DNA of 64,000 nucleotides from Pseudomonas oryzihabitans. Its GTDB lineage: Bacteria; Pseudomonadota; Gammaproteobacteria; Pseudomonadales; Pseudomonadaceae. The notes below the pieces were generated by a model. The model made no database searches, was not told the origin of the DNA, and saw only the letters and a list, made by a program, of their open reading frames with translations. Position 1 is the stretch's first letter. Each line of letters opens with the position of its first letter. The stretch is taken from NCBI RefSeq assembly GCF_014522265.1, contig NZ_CP017024.1:3074001-3138000 (forward strand), written 5' to 3'. Below, piece after piece: positions 1-11,983 of this stretch. The position numbers and the translations under genes were made by a program.

Positions 1-330
1 TGGGGTGAGCGGGAGGCTGCATTCCACGCGTTCGGGATGGACCCAGGTGGAAAACACTGCGCGATTTTCCACGCTGCGGCTGCGATTTGGGGCGGGCCCT
101 CACCCCAACCCTCTCCCAGGGGGAGAGGGGGTGGTCTGGCGCGTACGGGAGGCTGCATTCCACGCGTTCCGCATAGGCACAGGCGGAAAACGCTGCGCGA
201 TTTTCCACGCTGCGGCTGCGATTTGGGGCGGGTCCTCACCCCAGCCCTCTCCCGGAAGGAGAGGGGCAGCCTGGCGCAGGAGGGAGGCTGCACTCCACGC
301 ATTCGGCATTGGCACAGCGCTGTAGAGTGG
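1..330. repeat. Tandem repeat, three units of about 135 bp
   Basis: The motif gggaggctgcattccacgcg starts at 11, 147 and (with two changes) 282, giving units of 136 and 135 bp. Each full unit holds a 'ggaaaac...gcgattttccac' segment, a GC-rich stretch, and a 'cctcaccccaaccctctccc' segment with its inverted 'gggagaggg' arm. No coding sense is visible. The same modules recur elsewhere in the window (25237, 32784, 43767, 57040), so this is a local amplification of a dispersed intergenic repeat. The left edge of the array may lie outside the window. Confidence 0.8.
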
Positions 331-435
331 ACAACGGCGTAGCCTTGTCCACGCGTTCGGCGTCGCCCAGGCGGAAAACGCTACGGCTGGGTGAGGAAGG
401 CTCCGTAGGTTGGGTTGAGCGCAGCGAAGCCCAAC
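328..435. repeat. Dispersed intergenic repeat modules
   Basis: An inverted repeat gtggacaa...ttgtccac (328-351) is followed by a copy of the 'gtaggttgggttgagcgcag' module (about 405-435). The same module appears near 25237, 32836, 33021, 33209, 43945 and 57101. It lies just beyond the stop codon of the leftward PepSY gene and may help end its transcript, but there is no run of T. Confidence 0.6.
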
Positions 436-451
436 AGCTACCCAGCCCACC

Positions 452-1824
452 TCAAGCCGAGCCGGCCTCCGTGCGCAGTGCCGGGCCGCGCAGGCCGAGC
501 AGGGTGTCCAGCAGCAGGAACAGCAGCAGGCTGCCGCCCAGCACCGGCAGGCACAGACCGATCAGCAGGGCCGTCGCCGGCACCAGCAGACGCGGCAGCG
601 GCGACAGCTGCCGCCATAGGACGAGCAGCCCGGGTTGCGCCGGATCGCGGCTGGGCCGGCGGCGCCACCAGAGCAGATAGCCCCAGACGGTCATCACCAG
701 CAGGCCGAGGGCGATGGCCGCCAGCACCAGCTGGTTGGCCAGGCCGAACAGCACGCCCATGTGGGCATCGATGCCCCAGCGGGTCAGCTTGGCCGGCAGC
801 GAGTACTGGGCGAAGCGCACCTGATCGATCACCTTGAAGCTGGTCGGGTCGACGGCGACGGCATCCACCCGGGTCGGCCAGCGCCGGTCGATCTCGCTGA
901 CCGTCCAGGCCTTGTCGGCACTGCGGGCCGGGCGGATCTCCAGTTTGCCGGCGTCGATGCCGGCGGCGCGGGCGCTGGCCAGTACCCGGTCGAAGGTGGC
1001 CGGATCCAGAGCCGGCCCATGGCCATGTGCATGGCGCCATGGTGATCGGCGTGCTCGTCATGGGCCATAGTGGGTGTCGGCGCGGTGCCTAGGGCAGTCT
1101 TCACGCCTGGCGTGGACCAGCCGTAGTGGGCGCGCAGCACGCCGATGTTGTCGCCGGCGAAGCGCGACCAGGTCAGGCCGGTGGCGGAGAGGAACAGCAG
1201 GCCACCCAGCAGCCAGACGCCGGTGCTGGCGTGCAGGCCGCGCAGGCCCCGGGCCGGGCGGCGCTGGCGGCGGCGTGCCAGCCACAGGGTCAGCCCGCCG
1301 AGGGCCGCGACCCACAGCCAGGAGGCGGCCAGCTCGCTGTAGAGACGACCGGGCTCGCCCAGAAGCAGGCTGCGGTGGAACTGGTCGATGGTGGTGCGCA
1401 GCGGCAGGATGCCGCTGGTGCCATAGACCGCCAGATCGCCGCGGATGGCGCCGGTGACCGGGTCGATGAACAGCGCTCGATGGGTCGACTCGCCCAGCGC
1501 CGGATCATTGAACATCACCCGGGTGGTATCGCCCTCGGCAGGGGCCGGGCGCACCGCGCCCAGGGTCAGGGTGGGACCTACCGCGGCCTGGGCGATATGG
1601 ACCTGCTCGGCCAGCGGCAGGGGCTTGCCACGGCTGGGGGTGTGCAGGGCCTCGGCATAGAGGTGCGCCTCGAGTTGCGGCGTGAGGGCATAGATCAGGC
1701 CGCTGGCGGCGGCCACCAGCAGGAAGGGACCGACGAACAGACCGATGAGAAAATGCAGCCGCGCCAGCAGCTGCAGCAGCGGCCCCGGCGTCTTGGCGGC
1801 CGGAACGGAGGGGTGCGAAGTCAT
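452..1824 (-). pseudogene. PepSY-associated transmembrane protein, one frameshift
   Basis: Inner-membrane protein of the PepSY_TM family, often found with metal or siderophore uptake genes; its exact role is not established. The first part starts at the ATG at 1824 and shows a membrane segment (GLFVGPFLLVAAASGLIY), a periplasmic PepSY-like region, two more segments (WLWVAALGGLTLWLA; LLGGLLFLSATGLTW) and a His-rich loop (HDEHADHHGAMH). The second half, with two further membrane segments around WGYLLWWRRR, continues in another frame. The two frames meet at a G run on the coding strand (plus-strand ccc at 1016-1018). One extra G there restores a 457-residue protein with no gap in similarity. The cause is either a real single-base deletion or a sequencing error; given five like cases in this window I favour error. 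It is probably in one transcript with the DUF2946 gene upstream. Confidence 0.8.
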
Positions 1825-1913
1825 AGCGTTCACCACGGAGCGACGCGCAGCCAGCGAGAGGCCACGCGCGGGATTACGAAAAAGGAGGACAGCCGTCTTT
1901 CGTCGCCGGAGTG

Positions 1914-2321
1914 TCAGGGGGCCTGGGGATGGAGCGTGGAGCGTCGTGCGCGCGGTGGCGGCGGCAGGGCGCTCTGGTAGCGAGGACGATGAGGATCGCC
2001 GGGGCGCAGCAGCCACTGCAGCACGACGGCGGCCAGCGTGGCGAGGAACAGGGTGGCGGCGAAGACGCAATCACCCGTGGGGGAAAGGGTGGTCACGCTG
2101 CCGCTCGGCAGTCCCGCATGCATGCCGGCCATGTCACCCTGGGCGGTCTGGGCGTGCAGACCGTGATGGTGCTCGTGTGCCTGGGTAAGGGGCGGCAGGA
2201 CCGGCAGGGTCAAGCGCGCCAGCATCTGACCGTGGCCCAGGGCGCAGACGAGTCCGTTCAGCAGGATGCAGGCGAGCAGCATCCAGGCGAGCGAGGCGCG
2301 CGGTGAACGGACGGTTTTCAT
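1914..2321 (-). CDS. DUF2946 family protein
   Basis: Small protein of 135 residues with an N-terminal signal or membrane segment (ASLAWMLLACILLNGLVCALG), a His-rich stretch (THAHEHHHG-like, seen as QAHEHHHGLHAQ), a conserved-looking GDC motif, a second hydrophobic segment (FAATLFLATLAAVVLQWLL) and a Pro/Arg-rich tail. This layout is that of DUF2946 proteins, which occur beside PepSY and TonB-dependent receptor genes in Pseudomonas; a link to copper or iron is suspected but unproven. The start was placed at MKTVRSP because the hydrophobic segment follows it directly; longer in-frame starts add an Arg/Gly-rich leader. It ends 89 bp before the PepSY gene on the same strand, so co-transcription is likely. 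Confidence 0.65.
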   Translation of the reverse strand: MKTVRSPRASLAWMLLACILLNGLVCALGHGQMLARLTLPVLPPLTQAHEHHHGLHAQTAQGDMAGMHAGLPSGSVTTLSPTGDCVFAATLFLATLAAVVLQWLLRPGDPHRPRYQSALPPPPRARRSTLHPQAP

Positions 2322-2424
2322 GGCGAGGGACTGTATCATCGTCGCGGGCGGCGCACAGCCCGGCCGGCGCGGCCCTGCGCCGAAATGTCGCGCCCCTGCC
2401 ACTGCCAGAGAGACGCACAGGACC

Positions 2425-2979
2425 ATGAGCGAAGCGCCACCCATTACCCTCGAACGGCTCACCGTGGCAGATGACGAGACGCTGAGCTTTTTGCTGGCGA
2501 GCTATCACGAGCTGTTCGGTAGCCGGGTCGAGGCGACGGCCGTACCCCGGGATCTACGGCGCTTCGCCGACCACTATGGCGCGGGTCATGGCTGCCTGCT
2601 GATCGCCCGGGGCGCCGCCGGAGAGCCCCTCGGCAGCATCGGCTACCGGCCCTACGACCGGCGCTTTGCCCAGCTGGCCTATCCCGGCGAGCGGGTGGTG
2701 GAGGTGGTCCGGCTGTTCGTGGTGCCCCGGCAGCGGCGCCAGGGCCTGGCGCGGCGGCTGTTCGCAGCGCTGCTGACCCAGGCGCGGCGCGATACCGTGG
2801 AGCGCCTCTACCTGCACACCCATCCCTTCCTGCCCGGGGCCGAAGCCTTCTGGCTGGACCAGGGCTTCCGAGTCGTCGCGCGGGAGTCGGCCTTGCCCTG
2901 GCAGACCCTCCATCTGGACCGATGGCTGGACAGCCCTCAGGCGTCCGCCGGCCCCGACAGAGCAGATAGGTGTCCATGA
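2425..2979 (+). CDS. GNAT family N-acetyltransferase
   Basis: Predicted acetyl-CoA-dependent N-acetyltransferase of 184 residues; substrate unknown. The acetyl-CoA binding region is clear: strand 4 'VVEVVRLFVVP' followed by the Q/RxxGxG-type loop 'RQRRQGLARRLF' (about residues 92-115), and a late 'GAEAFWLDQGF' helix-strand typical of the fold. The ATG at 2425 begins MSEAPP; the longer upstream frame has no protein-like character. It converges on cobF and their ends meet. If a C is missing at 2952-2955, as the cobF frame suggests, this gene would instead stop at the TAG at 2967-2969 and end ...AGPRQSR. Confidence 0.75.
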   Translation: MSEAPPITLERLTVADDETLSFLLASYHELFGSRVEATAVPRDLRRFADHYGAGHGCLLIARGAAGEPLGSIGYRPYDRRFAQLAYPGERVVEVVRLFVVPRQRRQGLARRLFAALLTQARRDTVERLYLHTHPFLPGAEAFWLDQGFRVVARESALPWQTLHLDRWLDSPQASAGPDRADRCP

Positions 2980-3697
2980 TCCAGCCGTGTTCTTCGCGCG
3001 CAGCGCTGCGCACTCGGTGGATCTCCTCGGCTACCTCCTGCAGCGGACCGGCGATGAGGATCTCGTCCGCCGTACCGACGTAGGCACCCCAGTAGATATG
3101 CAGACCGGGCTCGTCCAGGCGGCGATAGGCTTCGTGGGAATCGAGCATCACCACCAGGCTGTCCAGGTGCGCGGGGAAGCGCTCCAGGCGCCGGCCGGGG
3201 GTGATCTCCAGGGCCTGGCCGATGCGATTGAGCGGCACCCGGTGGCGCGCGGCCAGGGCCTGGACGCTGGAGATGCCGGGGATCACCTCGTAGTCGAAGT
3301 CCAGCCGGCCTTCGCGCCTGATCGCCGCCAGGATGCGCAGGGTGCTGTCGTACAGCGCCGGATCGCCCCAGACCAGGAAGGCGCCGCATTCGTCGTCCGC
3401 CAGCTCGTGCTCGATCATCTCCACCATCAGCGCCTGCTTGGCGGCGTTGAGGTCGTCCACCGCCTGGCGATAGTCGCCTTCGCGGCGGCGCTCGGGGATG
3501 GGCGCGGTGACGAACCGATAGTCCGCCTGGCGGATGTGGCGGGCGCAGATGGTTTCGCGCAGGTGGATCAGGCTGTCCTTTTCCGTGCCCTTGTCGAACA
3601 GGAAGAAGGTACTGGCGCGATTGAGGGCGGCGACGGCCTGGAGGGTGAGGTAGTCGGGATCGCCAGCGCCGATGCCGATGACCAGCAGGGTTTTCAT
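2937..3697 (-). CDS. cobF: Precorrin-6A synthase (deacetylating) CobF, frame lost near the end
   Basis: S-adenosylmethionine-dependent methyltransferase of aerobic cobalamin synthesis that methylates C-1 of precorrin-5 with loss of acetate. The SAM methylase signature is seen at the N-terminus (LLVIGIGAGDPDYLTLQAVAAL), with 'FLVWGDPALYDSTLRI', 'YEVIPGISSVQALAARH' and 'GWIMDTYLL' following in the order of the CobF family. Read literally, the frame has no stop at the usual place and runs on to 2459 antisense to the acetyltransferase gene, adding about 160 Arg/Pro/Gly-rich residues. One extra base in the four-C run at 2952-2955 gives ...TYLLCRGPADA and a TGA at 2937-2939, a 253-residue protein of normal CobF length. 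I take that as the true end. No other cob gene is in the window. Confidence 0.8.
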
Positions 3698-3837
3698 GGG
3701 GTGGCCTCGAAGGAAAGAGCGGCGCCCAGTGTAACGGGGGATGTCTTCTCCGTAGAGACTCGGGCAATCGTCATGCTAGTTTCGACCGGTTTGCCTGCTG
3801 CCAGGCAGGGATGGACAGGATCAAGGAGGACAGGGGC

Positions 3838-5030
3838 GTGACGATGACGGCGAGCTGGCGACGGATACCCCGCGGGGTCTGGATTCTGGGTGGGGTGAGC
3901 ATGTTCATGGATATCTCCTCGGAGATGATCCACAGCCTGCTGCCGCTGTTCCTGGCCACCGGCCTGGGCCTGAGCGTGCTCTATATCGGCATCCTCGAAG
4001 GGGTGGCCGAGGCGACCGCGCTCATCACCAAGATCTTTTCCGGCGTCATCAGCGACTACCTGGGCAAGCGCAAGGGCCTGGCGGTGCTGGGCTATGGCCT
4101 GGGCGCCTTGAGCAAGCCGCTGTTCGCCCTGGCCAGCGGTGCCGGCCTGGTGTTCGGCGCGCGCTTCATGGATCGCATCGGCAAGGGCATCCGCGGGGCG
4201 CCGCGCGACGCCCTGGTGGCCGACGTCACGCCGCCGGAGATCCGCGGCGCCGCCTATGGCCTGCGCCAGTCGCTGGACACCTTCGGCGCCTTTCTCGGTC
4301 CGCTGCTGGCGGTGGGGCTGATGCTGCTCTGGGCCAACGATTTCCGCGCGGTGTTCTGGGTGGCGGTGATCCCGGCCTTTATCGCCGTGGCCCTGCTGTA
4401 TTTCGGGCTGGATGAGCCCCAGGCGGCCATCGTCCAGGCACGCACCAATCCGCTCACTCGCAGTCAGCTGCGCAAACTGCCGGCGGCCTTCTGGCAGGTG
4501 GCGCTGCTCGGCGGCGTCTTCACCCTGGCGCGCTTCAGCGAGGCCTTCCTGGTGCTCAAGGCCGAGCAGGTGGGCGTGCCCCTGGCGCTGGTGCCGCTGG
4601 TGATGGTGGGCATGCAGCTGGTGTTCTCGCTGTCGGCCTATCCGCTGGGGGCGCTGTCCGACCGGGTCAGCCATCGCGCGCTGCTGGCCTGGGGCCTGGT
4701 GCTGCTGATCCTGGCCGACCTGGCCCTGGCCTTCAGCAGCAGCTGGACCGGTCTGGCGCTGGGCGTCCTGCTCTGGGGCCTGCACATGGGCATGACCCAG
4801 GGCCTGCTCGCCGCCATGGTCGCCCGCACCGCCCCGGCCGAATTGCGCGGTACCGCCTTCGGCCTGTTCAACTTGGTCAGCGGCATCGCCCTGCTGCTGG
4901 CCAGCAGCATTGCCGGTGCGCTCTGGCACTTCCTCGGCTCCGCCGCCACCTTCCAGTTCGGTGCCCTGGCGGCGACGCTGACGCTGCTGGTGCTGGCAGC
5001 CTGTCGCCGCAGCGTGGCACCGCTGGCAGG

Positions 5031-5034
<4 letters not shown>
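3838..5034 (+). CDS. MFS transporter
   Basis: Major facilitator superfamily membrane protein of about 398 residues with roughly 12 hydrophobic segments; substrate unknown. Seen: the 'DYLGKRKGLAVLGYGL' loop after helix 2-3 matching the MFS signature, the 'DRIGKGIRGAPRDALVAD' segment in the first half and the repeated signature 'GALSDRVSHRALL' in the second half. The start is placed at the GTG at 3838 because a strong ribosome-binding site (aaggagga, 3823-3830) sits 7 bases before it. The ATG at 3844 would have a 13-base gap. It converges with the UvrA-like gene, and the two coding regions overlap by four bases at their ends. Confidence 0.8.
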
Positions 5035-7640
<2,606 letters not shown>

Positions 7641-7754
7641 GACGGGCGGAAACCTTGTCTGAGAGCGTGCAGATTCGGACCGCGGCACGGCGCAAAGGAT
7701 CGCCGGGCGATGGCGGACGACGGGACGGAGGTCTCGGCGGCCGCCTGCCCAGTC

Positions 7755-10151
7755 TCAGAAGTTGTAGCTGACCGACAGCGTCGCGTTGCGTGGCGCACCG
7801 TAGTTGCCACTGGTGGCGTTGTTGTACAGCGACAGCAGGTATTTGCGGTCGGTGAGGTTGTTGAGATTGAGCTGGGTGCTCCAGTGCTCGTCGAAATCGT
7901 AGCTGCCCAGCACATCCACCAGCGCGTAGGCGTTCTGGCGGATGCGGCTGTTGTTGTCATTCTCGATACCGCTCTGCCATCTCAGCCGCGCGCCGACCTT
8001 GGCCTGGGGCAGGCCTGGCAGGCGATAGGTCGCCAGGCCTCGCAGGCTGTGGCTGGGCACGAATTTGCGCGCCCGCTCGCCGTCCGCGTCGTCGATACGG
8101 ACATAGGTGTAACCGGCCAGCAGGTCCAGACCGGGCAGCGCCTCGCCGGAGACCTGCAGTTCCAGGCCATGGCTCTGGTAGTCGGTGGTGTCATAGAGAT
8201 AGCGCGAACCGGCGAGCACCGAGGTGGCGGCCACGTTGCGCTGCGTGGTCTTGAACACCGCGGCAGTCAGGCTCAGGCGATCGTCGAGCAGGTCGCCCTT
8301 GATGCCCGCTTCCAGGCTCTTGCCCTCCAGCGGATCGAGTAGCCGGCCATCCAGGCCGAAACTGTGTTGCGGGCTGAAGATCCTGGTCCAGCTGGCATAG
8401 AGACTCCACTGCGGATTCAGGTCGTAGACCAGGCCGGTATAGGGGGTGACCTCGCCATGGGCACGGGTGTAGTAGTCGTCGCCATAGCTCAGGCCGCTGG
8501 CATCGGCGCTGAGCATCCGCGCACCGACGATCCAGTGCAGGTCGTCGATCAGGTTGAAGCGGGCGCCGGCGAACAGGCTCTTCTGGCGATCGATGAAGTC
8601 CTGGGTATGGCCGCTGTCGTCGGTGTATTGCAGCGACGGCTCGGGGACGCCGGCCAGGGAGCCGGAGAGGGTGGTGGGGTAGTAGCCGTCCTCGGCGAGG
8701 ATCTTTTCGCGCAATTTCTGGTGGGTCCGGCCGTAGCTGGCGCCCAGGGTGAGTTCGTGGTCGCGGCCGAACAGTTCGAAGGGACCGGACAGCCTGGCCT
8801 CGCCGATCAGCTGGTGCGCCTTGCTGGCGGAGTGGTCGCCGAAGGCAGTGGCGTCGTCGCCGCTGACTCGGAAGATGTAGTACATGTCGGCGTTCTGCCG
8901 CTCGGTGACGCCGGTCGCCGTGAGGGTACCCTGCCAGCCGTTGCCGAAGTCGTGGGTGAATTCACCGAAGACACGCTGGGTATCCAGATTCCAGTAGGTC
9001 CAGTCCTGGCCGATGCTGGAACTGCGACGGCCGTAGTGCAGCGGAGCGCCGTTCGCGTCGGCCAGCGGCAGGTTGCCCCAGGAGCTGCCGTTGGCGTCGC
9101 TGTTGTGCTGGGAGAAACCCAGGGTCAGGGTGTCGGCGTCGCTGAGGTCGAAGGCCACCAGACCGGCCGCTATGTTCTTTTCATGGCCATAGCGATCCAG
9201 CCAGGAATTGCCCTTGTCGTGGGCGTAGATGAAGCGTCCGCGCACGTTGCCGGTCTCGGTCAGGGGGCCGGAGACATCGGCATCCACCCGACGGTTGTCC
9301 CAGGAACCGACGCTGGCGCCGAGCCTGGCCTGGAACTCGGCGGTGGGCCGCTTGCGGACGAAGTTGACCGCCGCGGAGGGATTGCCGGTGCCGCTCATCA
9401 GGCCATTGGCCCCGTGCAGGACGTCCACCTGCTCGTATTCCGCCAGATCCTGGTCGCCCACCAGGGTGGTGCTGACGAAGGGCATGCCCATGCCGTCGTA
9501 CTGGAAGCTGTTGATGTCGAAGCCGCGCGAGGTAAACTGGGTGCGGTCGGTCTCGGTCTGCTCGACGGTCACCGACGGGGCGGCGCGCAGGGCTTCCTTG
9601 ATGCTCTGCAGGCGGAAATCCTCGACCTGGTCGCGGGTCAGGGTGGTGATCGCCTGGGGCGTCTGGCGTTCGCTCAGTCCCAGGCGCGTGGTGCTGGTGC
9701 TGACCGGGCGCCGGTAGCCGACATCGGCGCCGCCGCCTGCGGCACTGGCCTGAATGACGGTCTCGGGCATCGCGAGGGCGGCCTCGGCGCTACCACCTTC
9801 CAGGGCGTAGATACCGGCACCGCGTTCGCTCCAGCGATAGCCGCTGCCACGCAGCAGGTGCTCGAAGCCCTGGTCGAGGGTATAGCGGCCCTGCAGCCCC
9901 GGACTGCTGCGACCGGCCAGCGGCGCCGGATCGAACACCAGCTGGACCCCGGCCGTGGCGGCGAAGCGGGCCAGTACCGCGTTCAGCGGACCCGCGGGAA
10001 TCCGGTAGTCACGCCCCTCCGCGGCGGCCAGGGCCGGCAGGGGCAGCAGGGCCAGTCCGGCACCGGCCAGGGGCACGCCCTGCAGGGCGACGGCCAGGAT
10101 CAACGGAGTGAAGCGTCGGGTGCCGGGTTGCTGCCGGTGGATCTTTGCCAT
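7755..10151 (-). CDS. TonB-dependent siderophore receptor with STN signalling domain
   Basis: Outer-membrane receptor of 798 residues for a ferric siderophore, probably of the FpvA/FoxA-like signalling class. Seen in order: signal peptide ending near PALAAAEG, a secretin/TonB short N-terminal (STN) domain (YRIPAGPLNAVLARFAATAG, about 50-115), a plug domain with 'RLGLSERQTPQAITTLTRDQVEDF' type sequence, 'SRGFDINSFQYDGM' and 'YEQVDVLHGANGLMSGTGNP', then a long beta-barrel ending in the aromatic C-terminus SVSYNF. The STN domain implies that it passes a signal to the FecR-like protein encoded directly upstream on the same strand (134 bp gap). The ligand cannot be told from the sequence. Expression is expected to follow iron lack through the sigma factor and Fur. 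Confidence 0.9.
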   Translation of the reverse strand: MAKIHRQQPGTRRFTPLILAVALQGVPLAGAGLALLPLPALAAAEGRDYRIPAGPLNAVLARFAATAGVQLVFDPAPLAGRSSPGLQGRYTLDQGFEHLLRGSGYRWSERGAGIYALEGGSAEAALAMPETVIQASAAGGGADVGYRRPVSTSTTRLGLSERQTPQAITTLTRDQVEDFRLQSIKEALRAAPSVTVEQTETDRTQFTSRGFDINSFQYDGMGMPFVSTTLVGDQDLAEYEQVDVLHGANGLMSGTGNPSAAVNFVRKRPTAEFQARLGASVGSWDNRRVDADVSGPLTETGNVRGRFIYAHDKGNSWLDRYGHEKNIAAGLVAFDLSDADTLTLGFSQHNSDANGSSWGNLPLADANGAPLHYGRRSSSIGQDWTYWNLDTQRVFGEFTHDFGNGWQGTLTATGVTERQNADMYYIFRVSGDDATAFGDHSASKAHQLIGEARLSGPFELFGRDHELTLGASYGRTHQKLREKILAEDGYYPTTLSGSLAGVPEPSLQYTDDSGHTQDFIDRQKSLFAGARFNLIDDLHWIVGARMLSADASGLSYGDDYYTRAHGEVTPYTGLVYDLNPQWSLYASWTRIFSPQHSFGLDGRLLDPLEGKSLEAGIKGDLLDDRLSLTAAVFKTTQRNVAATSVLAGSRYLYDTTDYQSHGLELQVSGEALPGLDLLAGYTYVRIDDADGERARKFVPSHSLRGLATYRLPGLPQAKVGARLRWQSGIENDNNSRIRQNAYALVDVLGSYDFDEHWSTQLNLNNLTDRKYLLSLYNNATSGNYGAPRNATLSVSYNF

Positions 10152-10285
10152 GTCGTGTTGCCGTCCTCTAAAGCGCACCAGGCGCGGGCTGCCACCGCTC
10201 CCCATGAGGGTGTCTGCAGCTATCCCGGACGAGCGCGGAAAAGTGCTCAGGGGGCGGGGACTTTTTTCGGCGACGTCGTTGACGT

Positions 10286-11239
10286 TCAGGGGGCGCCCAC
10301 CGCCACCCAGTAGCGGGTGCGACGGGTGATGCGGATCGGCAGGGTGCGTTGCAGCGCCAGCAGGGCCTGGTCGGTATCGTCCAGTGACAGGGCGCCGGAC
10401 ACCCGCAGCCCGGCGACGGCCGGGTCGCAGCGCAGCAGGCCTGGGCGATGGCGACCCAGTTCTGCCAGCACCTCGTCCAGCGGGCGGTCGTGGGCGACCA
10501 GCATGCCGCGCGTCCAGAGGCTGGCATCCTCGTCTACCGAGGCAAGGCGCCGCACGCCGTAGGCATCGAACCAGGCCTGTTGCCCGGCAGCCAGCCGTAC
10601 GGCAGCGCCCCGTTGCGGACGCAGCTCCACGCCGTGGGCGAAGACCGCGACCCGGCACAGCGCCTCTTCCAACCGCACGCTGAAACGGGTGCCCAGGGCC
10701 TCGATCCCGCCTTGTGCCAGGTCGATCACGAAGGGTCGGCGCGGCACGACCGGATCGGCATGGGTGGTCACCAGCACCTCGCCCCGTCGCAGGTGCAGGC
10801 GGCGGGTGCCTTCGTCGAAGCGTACGTCCAGGGCAGAGTCGCTGTTCAGCACCAATTGGCTGCCATCGGCGAGTAGCAGGGAGCGCCGCTCGCCGATGGC
10901 GGTCGTCAGCTCGGCACCCAGCGTATCCAGTCGCAGGGTGCGCAGGGCCAGCCAGCTGCTGGGAGCCCCCACCAGCAGGGCGGTGAGCAGGCGCAGGGTG
11001 CGCCGCCGGCTGAAGGCCCGGTCACCTGCGCGGCATAGCGCCTGCTGACCGATATCCAGCGGAACGCTGGCGAAGGTACCCATGACCCGCTCGGCCCGTG
11101 CCCAGGCTGCGCGATGGGCCTCGCTCTGCGCTCGCCAGCACTCGAAGGCCTGGCGCTGCGCCTCGTCGGCGTCGTCGAAGTTCAGCGTGAGTAGCCACTC
11201 GGCCGCTTCTTCGAGCAGCTGCGACGCGGGAGGACTCAT
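10286..11239 (-). CDS. FecR-type anti-sigma factor / signal relay protein
   Basis: Inner-membrane regulator of 317 residues that carries the signal from the loaded receptor to the ECF sigma factor. The N-terminal cytoplasmic part (EEAAEWLLTLN..., with the conserved Trp residues of the FecR N-terminal DUF4880 domain, about 8-60) is followed by a membrane segment (LRLLTALLVGAPSSWLAL, about 82-100) and the periplasmic FecR domain with 'TAIGERRSLLLADGSQLVLNSDSAL' type sequence and 'RRGEVLVTTH'. The start ATG at 11239 overlaps the stop of the sigma gene (ATGA), so the two are translationally coupled. The C-terminal region resembles the STN-contacting part of FecR proteins. Confidence 0.9.
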   Translation of the reverse strand: MSPPASQLLEEAAEWLLTLNFDDADEAQRQAFECWRAQSEAHRAAWARAERVMGTFASVPLDIGQQALCRAGDRAFSRRRTLRLLTALLVGAPSSWLALRTLRLDTLGAELTTAIGERRSLLLADGSQLVLNSDSALDVRFDEGTRRLHLRRGEVLVTTHADPVVPRRPFVIDLAQGGIEALGTRFSVRLEEALCRVAVFAHGVELRPQRGAAVRLAAGQQAWFDAYGVRRLASVDEDASLWTRGMLVAHDRPLDEVLAELGRHRPGLLRCDPAVAGLRVSGALSLDDTDQALLALQRTLPIRITRRTRYWVAVGAP

Positions 11240-11751
11240 GCTTCGCCGGCCACCAGGCAAGCCACCAGGGCGCGCTGGATGTAGCGACGTACGGTGATCA
11301 CCGCCAGATCCAGCCGCACGGCGATTTCGGCCAGGGTCAACCGCTGGAATTGCGCCAGCAGGAAGGCTTCCCGTACCGGGCCGGGCAGGCCGTCGAGCAT
11401 GGCATCGATGCGCAGCAGGGCGTCGACGATCAGCCAGTGCGTCTCTGGCGAAGGCACCTGGGCCTCAGGGAGATGGGCGATGGCTTCGCGATAGGCGCGC
11501 TCCACCTCCTGGTGTCGCCAGAGGTCGATCACCAGCCCCTTGGCCACCTGCACCAGATAGCGCCGCGAGTCCTCACGCAGCGGCAGCCGTCCGGAGCTGA
11601 GGATGCGCAGATAGGTGTCCTGGGCGATGTCCGCCGCATCCGGCGCGTTGCCCAGCCGCCCGCGCAGCCAGCCGCTGAGCCAGCCGTGATGATCGCGATA
11701 GAGCCGATCCAGGGCGACGGTGGGCGAGCCGGAAGACAGGGCAGGGCGCAT
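11236..11751 (-). CDS. ECF sigma factor, FecI family
   Basis: RNA polymerase sigma-70 factor of the extracytoplasmic-function class, 171 residues. Region 2 is at about residues 12-75 (LYRDHHGWLSGWLRGRLGN, DIAQDTYLRIL) and region 4 at about 110-165 (LPGPVREAFLLAQFQRLTLA EIAVRL split by the helix-turn-helix). Its order with FecR and an STN-type receptor is the standard Pseudomonas iron cell-surface signalling cassette, so it most likely directs transcription of the receptor gene at 7755-10151. A Fur-like box lies 30 bases before the start. Confidence 0.9.
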   Translation of the reverse strand: MRPALSSGSPTVALDRLYRDHHGWLSGWLRGRLGNAPDAADIAQDTYLRILSSGRLPLREDSRRYLVQVAKGLVIDLWRHQEVERAYREAIAHLPEAQVPSPETHWLIVDALLRIDAMLDGLPGPVREAFLLAQFQRLTLAEIAVRLDLAVITVRRYIQRALVACLVAGEA

Positions 11752-11780
11752 GGAAGATCCTTGGCGCGAGCGCCGGTCTT

Positions 11781-11801
11781 AAATGATAAAGCGTCTCATT
11801 T
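11781..11801 (-). promoter_or_regulatory. Candidate Fur box upstream of the ECF sigma gene
   Basis: An A/T-rich island in GC-rich DNA holds a perfect inverted repeat AAATGA-N9-TCATTT, close in spacing to the 19-bp Fur consensus (GATAATGATAATCATTATC). It sits 30-50 bases before the sigma start, where iron-dependent repression of such cassettes normally acts. The match is to the outer arms only, so this is an inference. Confidence 0.55.
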
Positions 11802-11983
11802 TAGTTAAAGCCTGAAGGGCGCACAATGCGTGATCGAGCGGATCGACGAAGCGGGCAGGTGGTCGAGGGTCAGGTGGGCTCCGCCTGCCGCTCCAGGGTT
11901 GGACCGGTCAGGCCGCTGGAGAAAGGGCGGGAGGGAGAAGCGCGGCCCGAGGCGGTTAGCCTTGGGCCGGTCTCACGGTGGCC

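Noticed and set aside
8364-10313. Open frame of 649 codons on the plus strand opposite the TonB-dependent receptor
   Set aside because: Low-complexity Gly/Ala/Val/Gln sequence with no family resemblance; the receptor on the other strand has clear domains.
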